64,000 bases of DNA from Chloroflexi bacterium bin125 (GTDB lineage: Bacteria > Chloroflexota > Dehalococcoidia > Bin125), in NCBI GenBank assembly GCA_002239025.1, contig MPNM01000002.1:62001-126000 (forward strand). The letters are read 5' to 3'. Positions 51,011 through 61,542 of the stretch are shown in pieces. How positions within the stretch are numbered: the first letter of the stretch is position 1; every line of letters begins with the position of its first letter. A model generated the notes under the pieces. The model did no database searches, had not been told where the DNA came from, and saw nothing but the letters and a program-made list of their open reading frames with translations. The position numbers were made by a program, and so were the translations under genes.

Positions 51011-51946
51011 ATGGTCAGTCACCTTGAGAGATACCCGCGACCGAGCCGCGACGAAGTCATCCGCAACTTTAAGGAGCGGCGCAACTGGGGTCGCTGGGGC
51101 GACGATGACTCCGTTGGCGCGGTCAATCTGATCACCGTGGAGAAGCGAATGGCGGCGTTGGCGTCGGTGCAGAATGGGCGGACTGTGTCGTTGTCGCGTC
51201 CGTATCCGAAGGATCCGTCAGCAATCAATCCGACCCCTGCGCAGCATTTCATGCGCACGTTCGATCGTGGAGACGACGGCGACGGCGCAGTGGTCGATTA
51301 CTACGGATTCATCTACCACGGCCACACGTTCACGCATGTGGACGCGCTCTGCCATATCTGGGACTCCGATGGCATATGGCAAGGTCGCGATCCTGAAGAG
51401 GCGATCGATTCGGCTACCGGCGCCACCTTTGCCGATGTCACTGCCTGGAACCAGGGCATCTTCACCAAGGCCGTGTTGTTGGACGTTCCCAAGTTTCGCG
51501 GAGAGCCGTACGTCACGTTTGACGAGCCGGTCATGGGCGACGAGCTGCAGGACATCGCCGATGCGCAGGGCGTCACTGTGGAGCCGGGGGACGCACTGCT
51601 CGTGTACTCGGGGCGCGAGGCATATCAGGCCGACAATCCCACGGACTTTTTCGGTCAAGCGCCGTCGCCGGGTCTGCACGCGTCTTGCAGCACGTTCATC
51701 CGCGATAAGGATGTCTCGATGCTGGGTTGGGACATGATGGACCAGCGGCCGAGCGAATATGGCCTCGCCTGGCCGGTCCACGGGGTGATCTATAGCTTTG
51801 GCGTCGTGCTGCTGGACAATGCGTTGCTGCAGCCTCTGGCGGAGGCCTGCGCTGAGGAAGGACGCTATGAGATGTTGCTCTGCGTGCTGCCGCTGAACAT
51901 CCAGGGTGGGACGGGTTCGCCGGTCAATCCGATCGCGGTCTTCTAA
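51011..51946 (+). CDS. Cyclase-family protein (kynurenine formamidase-like metal hydrolase)
   Basis: A 311-residue PF04199 protein. The metal site YHGHTFTHVDALCHI gives His105, His109 and Asp111; further motifs are WGRWGDDDSVGAVNLIT (about 27-43) and GLHASCSTFIRDKDVSMLGWDMMD. Related enzymes hydrolyse N-formylkynurenine or isatin, but many are of unknown substrate. AAGG seven bases before ATG. Convergent with the DinB gene by a 3-base gap. Confidence 0.88.
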   Translation: MVSHLERYPRPSRDEVIRNFKERRNWGRWGDDDSVGAVNLITVEKRMAALASVQNGRTVSLSRPYPKDPSAINPTPAQHFMRTFDRGDDGDGAVVDYYGFIYHGHTFTHVDALCHIWDSDGIWQGRDPEEAIDSATGATFADVTAWNQGIFTKAVLLDVPKFRGEPYVTFDEPVMGDELQDIADAQGVTVEPGDALLVYSGREAYQADNPTDFFGQAPSPGLHASCSTFIRDKDVSMLGWDMMDQRPSEYGLAWPVHGVIYSFGVVLLDNALLQPLAEACAEEGRYEMLLCVLPLNIQGGTGSPVNPIAVF

Positions 51947-51949
51947 CGG

Positions 51950-52477
51950 CTAAATCGTCAGGCCACCGAGCCCGAGCAGACCTCTGGCGTGTTCGACTTC
52001 GCCGACGTGGCGGTAGCCGTGGTAAAGCAACATGCCGGTTAGCGCCTGCCAGATCGACATGGGAGGAGTTGGCCGGATCACGATCTCGTCCGCGAGGTCA
52101 GCCTCGCTCAGACTGGCAACCCATTCGCGTGTGGCCACCCAGACATCCTGCTGATACCGTAGCCAGCCGTCTACATCAGTCAGCAGAACAGCGTCTGCTT
52201 CCTCCTTGGTCATGCCCGTGCCCTGCGACGTGCGATGGAGGCCGAAGTGTTGATTCCACTCGCCGTCGAGCCAGACCGTCGGACGCCGATGGACGACCCA
52301 GTTGACGATGTTGTCCTCGGTACGCACGTAGTGCCAGAGCGAAAAGAAGGCGCTAACGCCGTCGCCTGCGGGGCGCGCGTTCCATTGGTCTGCGGTCATG
52401 TCAGGGACAGCTTTGTCGAGCATGGCATGCATGCCGTCGAGGCCTTCCTGGATCACTTCAATCTGGGAGAGGGACAT
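51950..52477 (-). CDS. DinB-family putative metal-dependent protein
   Basis: A 175-residue four-helix protein with the DinB histidines in LWHYVRTEDNIV (about 51) and LYHGYRHVGEV near the end. TWNARP-type N-terminal motif (DQWNARPAGDGVSAFFSLWHYV) differs from the 17.5-kb paralogue, so they are not recent duplicates. The ATG at 52477 is preferred because GAGG lies nine bases upstream. Divergent from the cupin gene. Confidence 0.78.
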   Translation of the reverse strand: MSLSQIEVIQEGLDGMHAMLDKAVPDMTADQWNARPAGDGVSAFFSLWHYVRTEDNIVNWVVHRRPTVWLDGEWNQHFGLHRTSQGTGMTKEEADAVLLTDVDGWLRYQQDVWVATREWVASLSEADLADEIVIRPTPPMSIWQALTGMLLYHGYRHVGEVEHARGLLGLGGLTI

Positions 52478-52545
52478 GATGGGCATCCTCAATGTGAGAT
52501 GGGCACTGGCTGATCATATCCTGCGTGCAAAGCGAGGAGAGGGTC

Positions 52546-52851
52546 ATGGCGAATCAGGTTGCGGTCGGCGAGTACCAGGAGATGTTGCGTCACGGGACGA
52601 TGTCGGTGGGGTTGTATACGCCGAAGGATGTGGACAAGCAGAAACCGCATCATCAGGATGAGGTCTACATCATCGCTTCGGGGACTGGGACCTTCTTGTT
52701 GGGCGACGACCGGATTTCCTGCGGCGCCGGAGACACATTCTTTGTCGGCGCTGGCGCGCGGCATCGCTTCGTGGAGTTCAGCGAGGATCTCGCCGTCTGG
52801 GTGATCTTCTACGGCCCTCCCGGAGGCGAACACGCCCACGATGCGGAATAG
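52546..52851 (+). CDS. Cupin-domain protein
   Basis: A 101-residue single-domain cupin. HHQDEVYIIASGTGTFLLGDDRI (about 35-57) holds the first motif with its His-His-Glu metal ligands and AGARHRFVEFSED the second with a His. Small cupins of this type bind Fe, Mn or Zn and can be dioxygenases, isomerases or sensors; no assignment is possible. GAGAGGG directly precedes the ATG. Confidence 0.85.
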   Translation: MANQVAVGEYQEMLRHGTMSVGLYTPKDVDKQKPHHQDEVYIIASGTGTFLLGDDRISCGAGDTFFVGAGARHRFVEFSEDLAVWVIFYGPPGGEHAHDAE

Positions 52852-52859
52852 CGATCGCA

Positions 52860-53342
52860 GTGGTCAATGACTCAAGCACGGGATCTCGTCTCGCCTTCGA
52901 GATTTCTCTATGGCGACTTCAAGAGCAGCTAGAGCGGTCGCGGGCTCTGGATGGTCGTCTAGGTAACGCATTCGCATTGAGTGCGGCAATGATTGCGCTG
53001 CTGGGATCGGCAGTGCTCTTCGCTGATGAGTCCCAAACTGCGGAGATTGAGACTGCAGTGACTGCTGCTGCCGCGCTCTTCGTCGCGAACATAGTGATAT
53101 CGACTGTGGCGCTGTTGATAGGCAGGATGGCGGTGGCGCCGAATCTCGCTGAGCTACTGGCGAATCTCGAGTCGGGGAGTAACGACGAATTGACTCGCTG
53201 GGCTGCCGAAGCGCTTGTCCAAGCGGCAGAAGTGAACGCGCCTCAGTTGCAGTTGAAGGGATGGCTGGTCAGCGCCGCCGTAGCCATGACCGCAGCCACT
53301 GCAGTGGCTGTCGCCTCGACTGCCATTCTTGCGGTTCAATAG
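52860..53342 (+). CDS. Hypothetical membrane protein
   Basis: A 160-residue protein with an N-terminal amphipathic helix (SLWRLQEQLERSRALDGRLG), two adjacent membrane helices (about 36-55 and 65-87), a soluble stretch and a third helix (about 134-157). The layout (helix, two membrane segments, cytoplasmic helix, membrane segment) recalls SLATT-like or other small effector-coupled membrane proteins, but no family is clear. GTG start 8 bases after the cupin stop, so cotranscribed. Unknown function. Confidence 0.5.
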   Translation: MVNDSSTGSRLAFEISLWRLQEQLERSRALDGRLGNAFALSAAMIALLGSAVLFADESQTAEIETAVTAAAALFVANIVISTVALLIGRMAVAPNLAELLANLESGSNDELTRWAAEALVQAAEVNAPQLQLKGWLVSAAVAMTAATAVAVASTAILAVQ

Positions 53343-53534
53343 TCCAATCTTCCGGCGCGCGCCGCCAAAACGGTGGGAATCCGCTGGTGTAGATGACATC
53401 AAGTTTGCCGGGAGGAAGCTTGTGAGCGTCCTCGCCGATCTCAGTTGAGACCACTTCAGTTGGAGAGTCTGCCACGGCCTGAATTGCCTATTCCGCCACT
53501 AGGCCCATGATATCGATTTCTGAGTGCCCATCGC
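53343..53534. other. 192-bp gap with an unassigned reading-frame fragment
   Basis: On the minus strand a frame between about 53343 and 53490 encodes AIQAVADSPTEVVSTEIG then HKLPPGKLDVIYTSGFPPFW, which reads like the end of a real protein but has a stop just upstream and no proper start. It may be a remnant of a lost gene. No repeat, tRNA or clear hairpin was found. Confidence 0.3.
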
Positions 53535-54014
53535 TCAGTAGACGCCGCCGAGCTTTTCGTGGTCCCAGCTGTAGATGCGGGTTGGGTTGATTCTCACGAC
53601 GGCTCGCTTTGAGGCTTGGCGGACGCGCTGCTCGTCGTCCATCGGAGTGGTCGAGGGGCCAGCGGCGTTTGGATTGCGCTTGCTGCCGGTGGCGTCCTGG
53701 ACGGCCATCACGAGCTGCGGGTCGTTCTGGATCACGTCGGCTTCGCCCTCGATCACGAGACCCTTGATCTTCGAGTACTCGGTGCCGGACTCAAGCATCA
53801 CTGTGATGCGCGGGTCGCGCTGCAGGTTAAGCACTTTCTGCGCTTTGGCGTAGGTGGTGAAGTGAATCTTGTCGTCGATCACGCCGTACCACATAGCGAC
53901 GAGGTGGGGGAATCCATTGTTGCCGTTGGAGGCGACCTGGAGGGTCCAGCCAGTCTCGATGAACTCCTTGGCTTCCTCGTCAGTCATGGCGATCATGTTG
54001 CGTCGGCTAGGCAT
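53535..54014 (-). CDS. Pyridoxamine 5'-phosphate oxidase-family (PNPOx-like) flavin protein
   Basis: A 159-residue split-barrel flavoprotein. GWTLQVASNGNNGFPHLVAMWYGVIDDKIHFTTYAKAQKVLNLQRDPRITVMLESG is the typical core that binds FMN or F420. It resembles the F420-dependent/actinobacterial TIGR03618 group rather than PdxH, so it is not vitamin B6 synthesis. GGAG lies five bases before ATG 54014. Next upstream gene on the strand is fumarase, 99 bp away across a repeat unit. Confidence 0.83.
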   Translation of the reverse strand: MPSRRNMIAMTDEEAKEFIETGWTLQVASNGNNGFPHLVAMWYGVIDDKIHFTTYAKAQKVLNLQRDPRITVMLESGTEYSKIKGLVIEGEADVIQNDPQLVMAVQDATGSKRNPNAAGPSTTPMDDEQRVRQASKRAVVRINPTRIYSWDHEKLGGVY

Positions 54015-54067
54015 GGGTTCTCCGATTCTCAATGCGTTTCGGGCAGTGTAGAGGCGCGGGGAGCCGC

Positions 54068-54106
54068 GTCTGTCGCTCGGCGACATCTCCCCCAGCGGGG
54101 GAGATC
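54068..54106. repeat. REP-like palindromic unit, copy E (single, shortened)
   Basis: One unit of the family: TGTCGCTCGGCGACA stem, then TCTCCCCCAGCGGGGGAGA with loop AG. It lies just beyond the fumarase stop codon and could also act as a 3' hairpin for that transcript. Confidence 0.65.
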
Positions 54107-54113
54107 TGAAGGC

Positions 54114-55502
54114 TTATGGGCGGGTCATTTCCTCGGGTCGGACCCACTCGCCGAACTGTTCCTCGGTCAGCAGGCCGAGTTCGAGGCCCGCTGAGAGCAA
54201 CGTGCCATTGTCGTTGTGTGCCTTCTTGGCGATCGCCGCAGCATTGTCGTAGCCGATGTGTGGGTTGAGCGCAGTGACCAGCATGAGCGATGACCGCATC
54301 AGCTCGTCGATCCGCTGACTGTTGGGCTCGCTACCGACGATGCAGTTGTCGGTAAAGGAGACGGACGCGTCACCAAGCAGCTTGATGCTCTGCAGGTTGT
54401 TGAAAGCCATCACCGGCTTGAACACGTTGAGTTCAAAGTGTCCGTTGGAACCACCAATCGAGACCGACACCGAGTTGCCCATCACCTGAGCACAGACCAT
54501 CGTCAGTGCTTCCGATTGGGTCGGGTTGACCTTGCCGGGCATGATGGAGGAGCCTGGCTCGTTGGCGGGGAGACTCAGTTCGCCAAGACCGGCGCGGGGT
54601 CCTGAGCCGAGCATGCGCACGTCGTTGCCGATCTTCATCAGTGAGACGGCGATGGTGTTGAGGATGCCGGCCAGTTCGACCTGGGCATCGTGTGCCGCGA
54701 GCGCCTCGAACTTGTTTGGGGCGGTGACGAAGGGCAGGCCGGTGAGTTCGGCGATTTCCTCGGCGACCTTGACCGCGTAATCGGGATGCGAGTTGATCCC
54801 GGTGCCGACGGCCGTGCCTCCCAGAGCGAGCTCGTAGAGGCGAGGCAGGGTCTGTTCGGCGCGCTGGATGCCGTAAGCGACCTGCTGGACATAGCCACTG
54901 AACTCCTGGCCCAGCGTCAGCGGGACCGCGTCCATGAAGTGGGTGCGTCCAATCTTGACGATGTCGGACCAGGCTTCTGCCTTGGCCTGCAAGGCGTCAT
55001 GCAGGTATTGGAGGCTCGGAATCAGGTGGTGAACCGTCTGCTCGGCCGTTGCGATTGCCATGGCGCCAGGGAACACGTCATTCGACGACTGCGACATATT
55101 GACGTGGTCGTTGGGGTGAACCGGAGACTTCGAACCGATCTCGCCGCCGAGCAACTCGATGGCGCGGTTGGAGATGACCTCGTTGGCGTTCATGTTTGAC
55201 TGAGTGCCAGACCCAGTCTGCCAGACGACCAACGGGAAATGCTCGTCGAGCTCGCCGTCGATCACTTGCTGTCCGGCGGAGCGGATCGCATCCGCGAGGC
55301 CAGCGTCCAGGCGACCCAGCTTCTGGTTCGCAGTGGCGGAAGCATGCTTGACGATGCCCATCGCGCGGAGGATTGAACGCGGCATCCGCTCTCCGCCGAT
55401 CTTGAAGTTCTCCAGCGAGCGCTGAGTTTGCGCTCCCCAATATCGATCGGCCGCAACCTCGATGGTTCCCATCGTGTCGGATTCGACGCGGATTTCGGTC
55501 AT
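54114..55502 (-). CDS. fumC: Class II fumarate hydratase
   Basis: A 462-residue TCA-cycle enzyme hydrating fumarate to malate, as a homotetramer. [39 protein letters not shown] (with Met and Val where most have Arg and Thr), [22 protein letters not shown] and the [16 protein letters not shown] signature with the catalytic Ser are conserved. GAGGA seven bases before ATG. It follows the malate dehydrogenase gene at 54 bp on the same strand, so acn, mdh and fumC form one functional block. Confidence 0.96.
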   Translation of the reverse strand: MTEIRVESDTMGTIEVAADRYWGAQTQRSLENFKIGGERMPRSILRAMGIVKHASATANQKLGRLDAGLADAIRSAGQQVIDGELDEHFPLVVWQTGSGTQSNMNANEVISNRAIELLGGEIGSKSPVHPNDHVNMSQSSNDVFPGAMAIATAEQTVHHLIPSLQYLHDALQAKAEAWSDIVKIGRTHFMDAVPLTLGQEFSGYVQQVAYGIQRAEQTLPRLYELALGGTAVGTGINSHPDYAVKVAEEIAELTGLPFVTAPNKFEALAAHDAQVELAGILNTIAVSLMKIGNDVRMLGSGPRAGLGELSLPANEPGSSIMPGKVNPTQSEALTMVCAQVMGNSVSVSIGGSNGHFELNVFKPVMAFNNLQSIKLLGDASVSFTDNCIVGSEPNSQRIDELMRSSLMLVTALNPHIGYDNAAAIAKKAHNDNGTLLSAGLELGLLTEEQFGEWVRPEEMTRP

Positions 55503-55556
55503 GATTCAGTCCTCAACAAGGAATTGGGGCTTGGATGGGCTCTTGGCTTGTTCGAG

Positions 55557-56510
<954 letters not shown>

Positions 56511-56680
56511 TCAGGGCACGGGCGCATGTCCCCGTGACAGCACATTGACGAGTAGTTGTATGTACTTGTTATCGGATGGGCGCGTTTGGGTCTGCCACGT
56601 GAGCGGCTGAAACGGGTGAGTTGTCAAAGCAGAACTCAGACATGAGGCATGCGAGAGCAAAGGGAGTCATTGGGGGGCAA

Positions 56681-56746
56681 CCCCCTCAGCCCCCGTTCAA
56701 GCCGGGGGCAGGCTCTTCGGCAGCTCCCCCTCCAATGGGGAGCGGG
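56681..56746. repeat. REP-like palindromic unit, copy D, with nested palindrome
   Basis: CCCCCTCA, then a nested palindrome GCCCCCG/CGGGGGC around TTCAAGC (56689-56709), then the normal continuation AGGCTCTTCGGCAGCTCCCC and a short terminal stem. The nested part sits at the same point as in copy C. The remaining 200 bases of the mdh-acn gap hold the mdh leader and nothing else I can identify. Confidence 0.75.
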
Positions 56747-56765
56747 CAGCTGCGCGCGTCGCGTC

Positions 56766-59060
56766 TTATTGTGCGGCGGCGATTTTGTTCAAGGCGCTTC
56801 CGGCGCGGAACCAGGTGATTTGCTCTTCGGTGTAGCTGTGATTCACCGACACCTCGTCGCTTGATCCATCCTCGTGGTCGATGCGCAGGGTCAGAGGATT
56901 GCCGGGCGCGAAGTCCGCCAGTCCGAGCACACTCAGCCGATCGCGCTCCCCAACGAAGTCGTAGTGAGCCGGATCGCTGAAGGTCAGGGCGAGGACGCCC
57001 TGCTTCTTCAGATTGGTCTCGGCGATGCGAGCGAAAGAGCGCGCGATCACGACGTAGCCGCCGCTGAAGCGAATCTCCATTGAGGCGTGCTCGCGGCTGG
57101 AGCCCTCACCGTAGTTTTCGTCGCCGACTGCGACCCAGCGGATGCCTGCGTCGTTGTAAGCGCGTGCGACATCACTGATCGGTTGATCGGCCTGGCCGCT
57201 GATCTGATTCAGAGTGGTGCCGGTTTCGCCGCTGAACGCGTTGACGCCTCCGCTGAAGAGGTTGCCGGAGATGTTCTCCAGGTGACCGCGGAATCGTAGC
57301 CAGGAGCCAGCGGGCGAGATGTGGTCGGTTGTGGTTTTGCCCTGGGTCTTGAGCAGCAGCGACAGGAATGTGTAGTCGTTTCCGTCCCAGGCGTTGAACG
57401 GCGTGAGCCGCTGGAGACGATTGCTCTCCGGGCTGATGACGACGTCAACGTCGCTACCATCTTCCGGCGGGGCGATGAATCCCTCGTCGCCGGGATCGAA
57501 TCCGTTGGGTGGCAGTTCGTCGCCGGTTGGCGGCGTGAAGCGGAATTCGCCGTCCTCGGTGGCGAGTGCGTCGCTGCGCGGGTCGAATCCCATTTCCCCT
57601 GCGAACGCGGTTGCAACTACCAGCTCGGGTGAGCCGATGAAGGCGAGGGTGTTGCGATTGGCGTCGTTGCGTCCGGGGAAGTTGCGGTTGAAGGAGGTGA
57701 CGATGGTGTTCTGCTGGTCGCCTTCGATGTCGTCGCGCTTCCACTGACCGATGCAGGGTCCGCAAGCGTTGGCCAGCACTGTCGCGCCGGCCGATTCGAA
57801 TGCATCAATCTGGCCATCGCGCTCAATGGTGGCGCGAATCTGCTCGGAGCCTGGGCTAACCAGGAGCGGGGTCCGTAGCTCGAGGCCGGCTTCAGCGGCC
57901 TGTCGTGCGATGTGAGCTGCCCTGCTCATGTCCTCGTAGGAGGAGTTGGTGCAAGAGCCAATCAGTGCGCTCTCGACATTCGTTGGGTAGTCCTGCGACT
58001 CCATGAAACTGCGGACCTCGTCCACGGTGTTGCGCAGGTCTGGTGTGTGCGGCCCGACCCAGGCTGGTTCGAGTTCGCTGAGGTTGATCTCGATCACGCG
58101 GTCGAAGATCTCATGACGCGCGGCTTCGACACCATCATCGGCCCGCAAGTATTCGGCGTTCGCTTCAGCCAGGTCGGCGATGTCGCCGCGACCAGTGCTG
58201 CGCAGGTAGGCTGCCGTCCGTTCGTCGAACTGGAAGAGGGACGTTGTGGCACCGATTTCGGCGCCCATGTTTGTCACGGTGCCTCGGCCGGTGGCGCTCA
58301 TGGAAGCGAGGCCTGGTCCGAAGTACTCGACGATTGCGCCAGTGCCGCCTTTGACAGTGAGTTCATCTGCGACGCGCAGGATGACATCTTTGGGCGCCGT
58401 CCAGCCGTCGAGTTCACCGGTCAAGTAAACGCCGATCAGTTTGGGCATGGTGACGCCCCAGCCGAGTCCGGCCATGACGTCAACGGCATCCGCGCCGCCG
58501 ACGCCGATCGCGATCATGCCCATGCCGCCGGCGTTGGGCGTATGCGAGTCGGTGCCGATCATCATGCCGCCGGGGAAGGCGTAGTTCTCAAAGACGACCT
58601 GGTGAATGATGCCCGAGCCGGGCTTCCAGAAACCGGCGCCATAGCGTGCGGCGGCGGTCTGCAGGAAGGTGAAGACCTCTTCATTCTCGGAAATGGCGAC
58701 CTCGAGGTCGGGATCTGCGCCGACTCGGGCCTGGATCAGATGGTCGCAGTGAACCGTGGTCGGAACGACGACGCGTTGAAGTCCGGCCAGTTCGAACTGG
58801 AGCAGCGCCATTTGCGCTGTGGCGTCCTGCAGGGCGACGCGATCAGGCTCGAGTGCTGCGTGATCGACGCCTCGCTCGATTGGTTGATTGCGCGGGTCGG
58901 TGAAGTGTCCGAAGAGGATCTTCTCGGCCAGCGTGAGGGGTCGGTCGATGCGTTCGCGGGCGACTGCCACACCGTCACGCAGCTTGGCGTAGGCGGTGTC
59001 GATGCGCTCGAGTACGTCGTCAGCGTCGCTGCGCTGGGAGGCGTCAGATTCGTTTGCCAT
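56766..59060 (-). CDS. Aconitate hydratase, mitochondrial-type
   Basis: A 764-residue [4Fe-4S] enzyme isomerising citrate and isocitrate. SCTNSSYEDMSRAA and the ANACGPCIGQWKR block provide the cluster cysteines; TDSHTPNAGGMGMIAIGVGGADAVDVMAG lies in the N-terminal half and the C-terminal swivelling domain shows GDENYGEGSSREHASMEIRF. Length and motifs fit the mitochondrial aconitase type rather than AcnB or the 890-residue AcnA. Upstream, 56 bp away, is the acyl-CoA carboxylase gene. No good ribosome site is visible before the ATG. Confidence 0.95.
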   Translation of the reverse strand: MANESDASQRSDADDVLERIDTAYAKLRDGVAVARERIDRPLTLAEKILFGHFTDPRNQPIERGVDHAALEPDRVALQDATAQMALLQFELAGLQRVVVPTTVHCDHLIQARVGADPDLEVAISENEEVFTFLQTAAARYGAGFWKPGSGIIHQVVFENYAFPGGMMIGTDSHTPNAGGMGMIAIGVGGADAVDVMAGLGWGVTMPKLIGVYLTGELDGWTAPKDVILRVADELTVKGGTGAIVEYFGPGLASMSATGRGTVTNMGAEIGATTSLFQFDERTAAYLRSTGRGDIADLAEANAEYLRADDGVEAARHEIFDRVIEINLSELEPAWVGPHTPDLRNTVDEVRSFMESQDYPTNVESALIGSCTNSSYEDMSRAAHIARQAAEAGLELRTPLLVSPGSEQIRATIERDGQIDAFESAGATVLANACGPCIGQWKRDDIEGDQQNTIVTSFNRNFPGRNDANRNTLAFIGSPELVVATAFAGEMGFDPRSDALATEDGEFRFTPPTGDELPPNGFDPGDEGFIAPPEDGSDVDVVISPESNRLQRLTPFNAWDGNDYTFLSLLLKTQGKTTTDHISPAGSWLRFRGHLENISGNLFSGGVNAFSGETGTTLNQISGQADQPISDVARAYNDAGIRWVAVGDENYGEGSSREHASMEIRFSGGYVVIARSFARIAETNLKKQGVLALTFSDPAHYDFVGERDRLSVLGLADFAPGNPLTLRIDHEDGSSDEVSVNHSYTEEQITWFRAGSALNKIAAAQ

Positions 59061-59116
59061 GTCGGGTTCCAGTTCGGTGCTGTCGTTGGCGTGGCTGGGA
59101 GCCGAAGTTCAAGAGA

Positions 59117-60715
59117 TCAAAGGGGGATATTGCCGTGCTTCTTTGGCGGCGACGTGTCGACCTTGTCGGCCAGCATGTCGAGCGCCCGGAAGATTGCCGT
59201 GCGGGTGTCGCGGGGATGGATGACGTCGTCGATGAACCCTAGCTCGGCCGCCTGGTACGGCCGGTAGAACTCGGCTTCATACTCGGCGATCAGCTTGGCG
59301 CGTTCTGCGGCCGGGTCGTCGGCTGCCGCGATTCGTCGTCGGTGGATGATGTTGACTGCGCCGTCGGAGCCCGTCACGGCGATCTGAGCGGTGGGCCAGG
59401 CGAGATTGACGTCGGAGCGCAGGTGCTTGCTGCTCATCACGACATATGCGCCGCCGATTGATTTGCGAAGCGTGACGGCGACCTTGGGGACAGTGGCCTC
59501 GGCGTAGGCGTAGAGCAGTTTTGCACCGTGCGAGATGATCCCGCCGTACTCCTGCTGTGTTCCAGGTAGGAAGCCGGGCACATCGACCAGGGTGACGATG
59601 GGGATGTTGAAGCAGTCGCAGAAACGAACAAAACGCGCGGCCTTGCGCGACGCGTCGATGTCGAGCACCCCGGCGAGACTGTCCGGGTCGTTGGCGACAA
59701 TGCCGACCCCGTAGCCGCCCATGTGGGCGAAGCCGATGGCAACATTGCGGGCCCATTGCCCCTGGATCTCCATGAACTCGCCGTTGTCGACGATTTCGCG
59801 AATCACGCGGCGCATGTCGTACGGCCGCGTCGAATCGGCAGGCACAATGTCGATGAGGTTGTCCAGCTTGCGCTCAGGCGAGTCCCCTCTGTCGGTCCAA
59901 CGGGGGTCTTCCATATTGTTCTGAGGCAGGAAGGTGAGAAGTTGTCTCACGCTGTTGAGCGTTGCCTCTTCGCCGGGAATGCAGAAGTGCGCTACGCCGG
60001 TCTTGGTGAAGTGAGTCATCGCGCCGCCGAGTTCCTCGTGCGTGACTTCTTCCCCGGAGACCGCGCGGATCACGTCTGGCCCGGTGATGTACATCTGTCC
60101 GGTGCCCTGGACCATGAAAATGAAGTCCATGATCGCGGGCGAGTAGACGCCGCCGCCAGCGGCCGGTCCGGCGCAGACTGCAATCTGCGGCACGAGTCCG
60201 GAGGACAGCGTGTTGCGTAGGAAAATCTCGCCGTAACCGCGGAGTGAGGTCACGCCTTCCTGGATACGAGCGCCGCCGCCGTCATTGATCGCAACGATCG
60301 GCGCGCCGACTTTCATTGACAGGTCCTGGACCTTGACGATCTTCTCGGCTGCGGCTTCTGAGACGGAACCGCCGAACAGCGTGAAGTCCTGCGCGTAGGC
60401 GAACACGGTCCGGCCGTCAACCGTGCCGTGTCCGACGACGACGGCGTCGCCCTCGGGACGATTGTTTTCCAGGCCGAATCCGGATCCTCGGTGCTTGACG
60501 AACGGATCGATTTCGGTGAACGAGTTGGCATCGAAGAGGATGTCGAGACGCTCACGCGCACTGAGCTTGCCTCGACCGTGTTGGCGCTCCATCGCGGCTG
60601 CGCGCGTTTGGTTGGCATTGCCGTTGAGGCGGCGCTCGGCGACTTCTTCGAGCAGAAAATCAATACCGCGCTGAGAGCTGTTCTGCGAAGGGGGCTGGGC
60701 AGGTTCTGAGACCAT
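59117..60715 (-). CDS. Acyl-CoA carboxylase beta subunit (propionyl-CoA carboxylase-like)
   Basis: A 532-residue carboxyltransferase subunit with two crotonase-fold halves. It moves CO2 from biotin to propionyl-CoA (or acetyl- or methylcrotonyl-CoA). AINDGGGARIQEGVTSLRGYGEIF and AGPAAGGGVYSPAIMDF lie in the first half, VDVPGFLPGTQQEYGGIISHGAKLLYAYAEATVPKVAV and RKSIGGAYVVM in the second. The catalytic Asp of the propionyl type cannot be certified without alignment. No biotin carboxylase or BCCP gene is adjacent, so its alpha subunit must be elsewhere. It leads the aconitase-mdh-fumC run. Confidence 0.92.
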   Translation of the reverse strand: MVSEPAQPPSQNSSQRGIDFLLEEVAERRLNGNANQTRAAAMERQHGRGKLSARERLDILFDANSFTEIDPFVKHRGSGFGLENNRPEGDAVVVGHGTVDGRTVFAYAQDFTLFGGSVSEAAAEKIVKVQDLSMKVGAPIVAINDGGGARIQEGVTSLRGYGEIFLRNTLSSGLVPQIAVCAGPAAGGGVYSPAIMDFIFMVQGTGQMYITGPDVIRAVSGEEVTHEELGGAMTHFTKTGVAHFCIPGEEATLNSVRQLLTFLPQNNMEDPRWTDRGDSPERKLDNLIDIVPADSTRPYDMRRVIREIVDNGEFMEIQGQWARNVAIGFAHMGGYGVGIVANDPDSLAGVLDIDASRKAARFVRFCDCFNIPIVTLVDVPGFLPGTQQEYGGIISHGAKLLYAYAEATVPKVAVTLRKSIGGAYVVMSSKHLRSDVNLAWPTAQIAVTGSDGAVNIIHRRRIAAADDPAAERAKLIAEYEAEFYRPYQAAELGFIDDVIHPRDTRTAIFRALDMLADKVDTSPPKKHGNIPL

Positions 60716-60837
60716 ATGACACCTGACGCTCGGTATAGCGGGGCCCGACGAGTGGCGGCTTCGCAGGGAGTGAGGCTACTACAGGGGGATCGCGCGGACA
60801 ATCAACAGCGAACATTCGACGTCCTGTCGACCGGCTG

Positions 60838-61542
60838 CTAGCCGGGTGGTTCACTTGACCCGGACTGTTCCGACTGCCCGGATTCGTCGGTCTGAGTGGC
60901 CGGATCTGGCGGCGGTGGGATGATCAGCGCGGTTCCGATCGGCAGCGTGTTGGCTTCCGCCTCTGTGAGTCCGTTGTAGTTCATTAACTCAACCCAGGTG
61001 AAGCCGAACGCCCCCGCGATACCGGAGAGCGTGTCGCCGGCCTGCACGATGTAGATCTCGCCCGGCGGACGCTGCGGTTCGCTCGGTTCTGCGCTGGTCT
61101 CTGCGGTCTCGGGCGCCGCCGCTCCGCACGCGCCTTCCCGAATCGGGATGCGAAGCTCCTGACCAACATCGATCTGCGCAATGTCGACGATTGTGTTGAG
61201 GCGTTGGATCTCCTCGACCGTGATGCAGAACCTGGCAGCGATCGCCGCCAGATTGTCGCCAGGCTGCACGACATACACCGTTTCGGTGACGAGCTCGGGC
61301 TCGAAGGTGACTTCATCGGTGAACAGATACGGCGCCGGCAACGGGTCAGGGAGCGCTTCGACAGGGATGTCCTCGTTGATTGGGAGAGCTTCCGGTTGTC
61401 GAGTTGGTTCGTCAGTCATCGTCGGCGTGGCGCTGCTGTCGCAAGCAGTGGCTACGAGGGACAGGACAAGGAAGGCGGGGAAGGCCACCAGCCAGGCTGC
61501 GCGCAAAAGCGAACGGTTCACGCTGATAGTTTCGCACGTCAT
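60838..61542 (-). CDS. LysM-repeat lipoprotein
   Basis: A 234-residue protein with a lipoprotein signal (hydrophobic 13-33, acylated Cys34 in LVATACDSS), a Pro-rich linker, LysM repeat 1 (89-133, VYVVQPGDNLAAIAARF) and LysM repeat 2 (163-209, IYIVQAGDTLSGIAGAF), and a Ser/Gln-rich tail. LysM binds glycans such as peptidoglycan, so it should be anchored at the membrane and reach the wall or surface. Its ATG overlaps the stop of the peptidase gene (ATGA). Confidence 0.9.
   Translation of the reverse strand: MTCETISVNRSLLRAAWLVAFPAFLVLSLVATACDSSATPTMTDEPTRQPEALPINEDIPVEALPDPLPAPYLFTDEVTFEPELVTETVYVVQPGDNLAAIAARFCITVEEIQRLNTIVDIAQIDVGQELRIPIREGACGAAAPETAETSAEPSEPQRPPGEIYIVQAGDTLSGIAGAFGFTWVELMNYNGLTEAEANTLPIGTALIIPPPPDPATQTDESGQSEQSGSSEPPG

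Noticed and set aside
57912-59267. 451-codon plus-strand open frame opposite aconitase
   Set aside because: It is an antisense shadow of a high-GC gene: no family motifs, biased composition, and aconitase on the other strand is complete.
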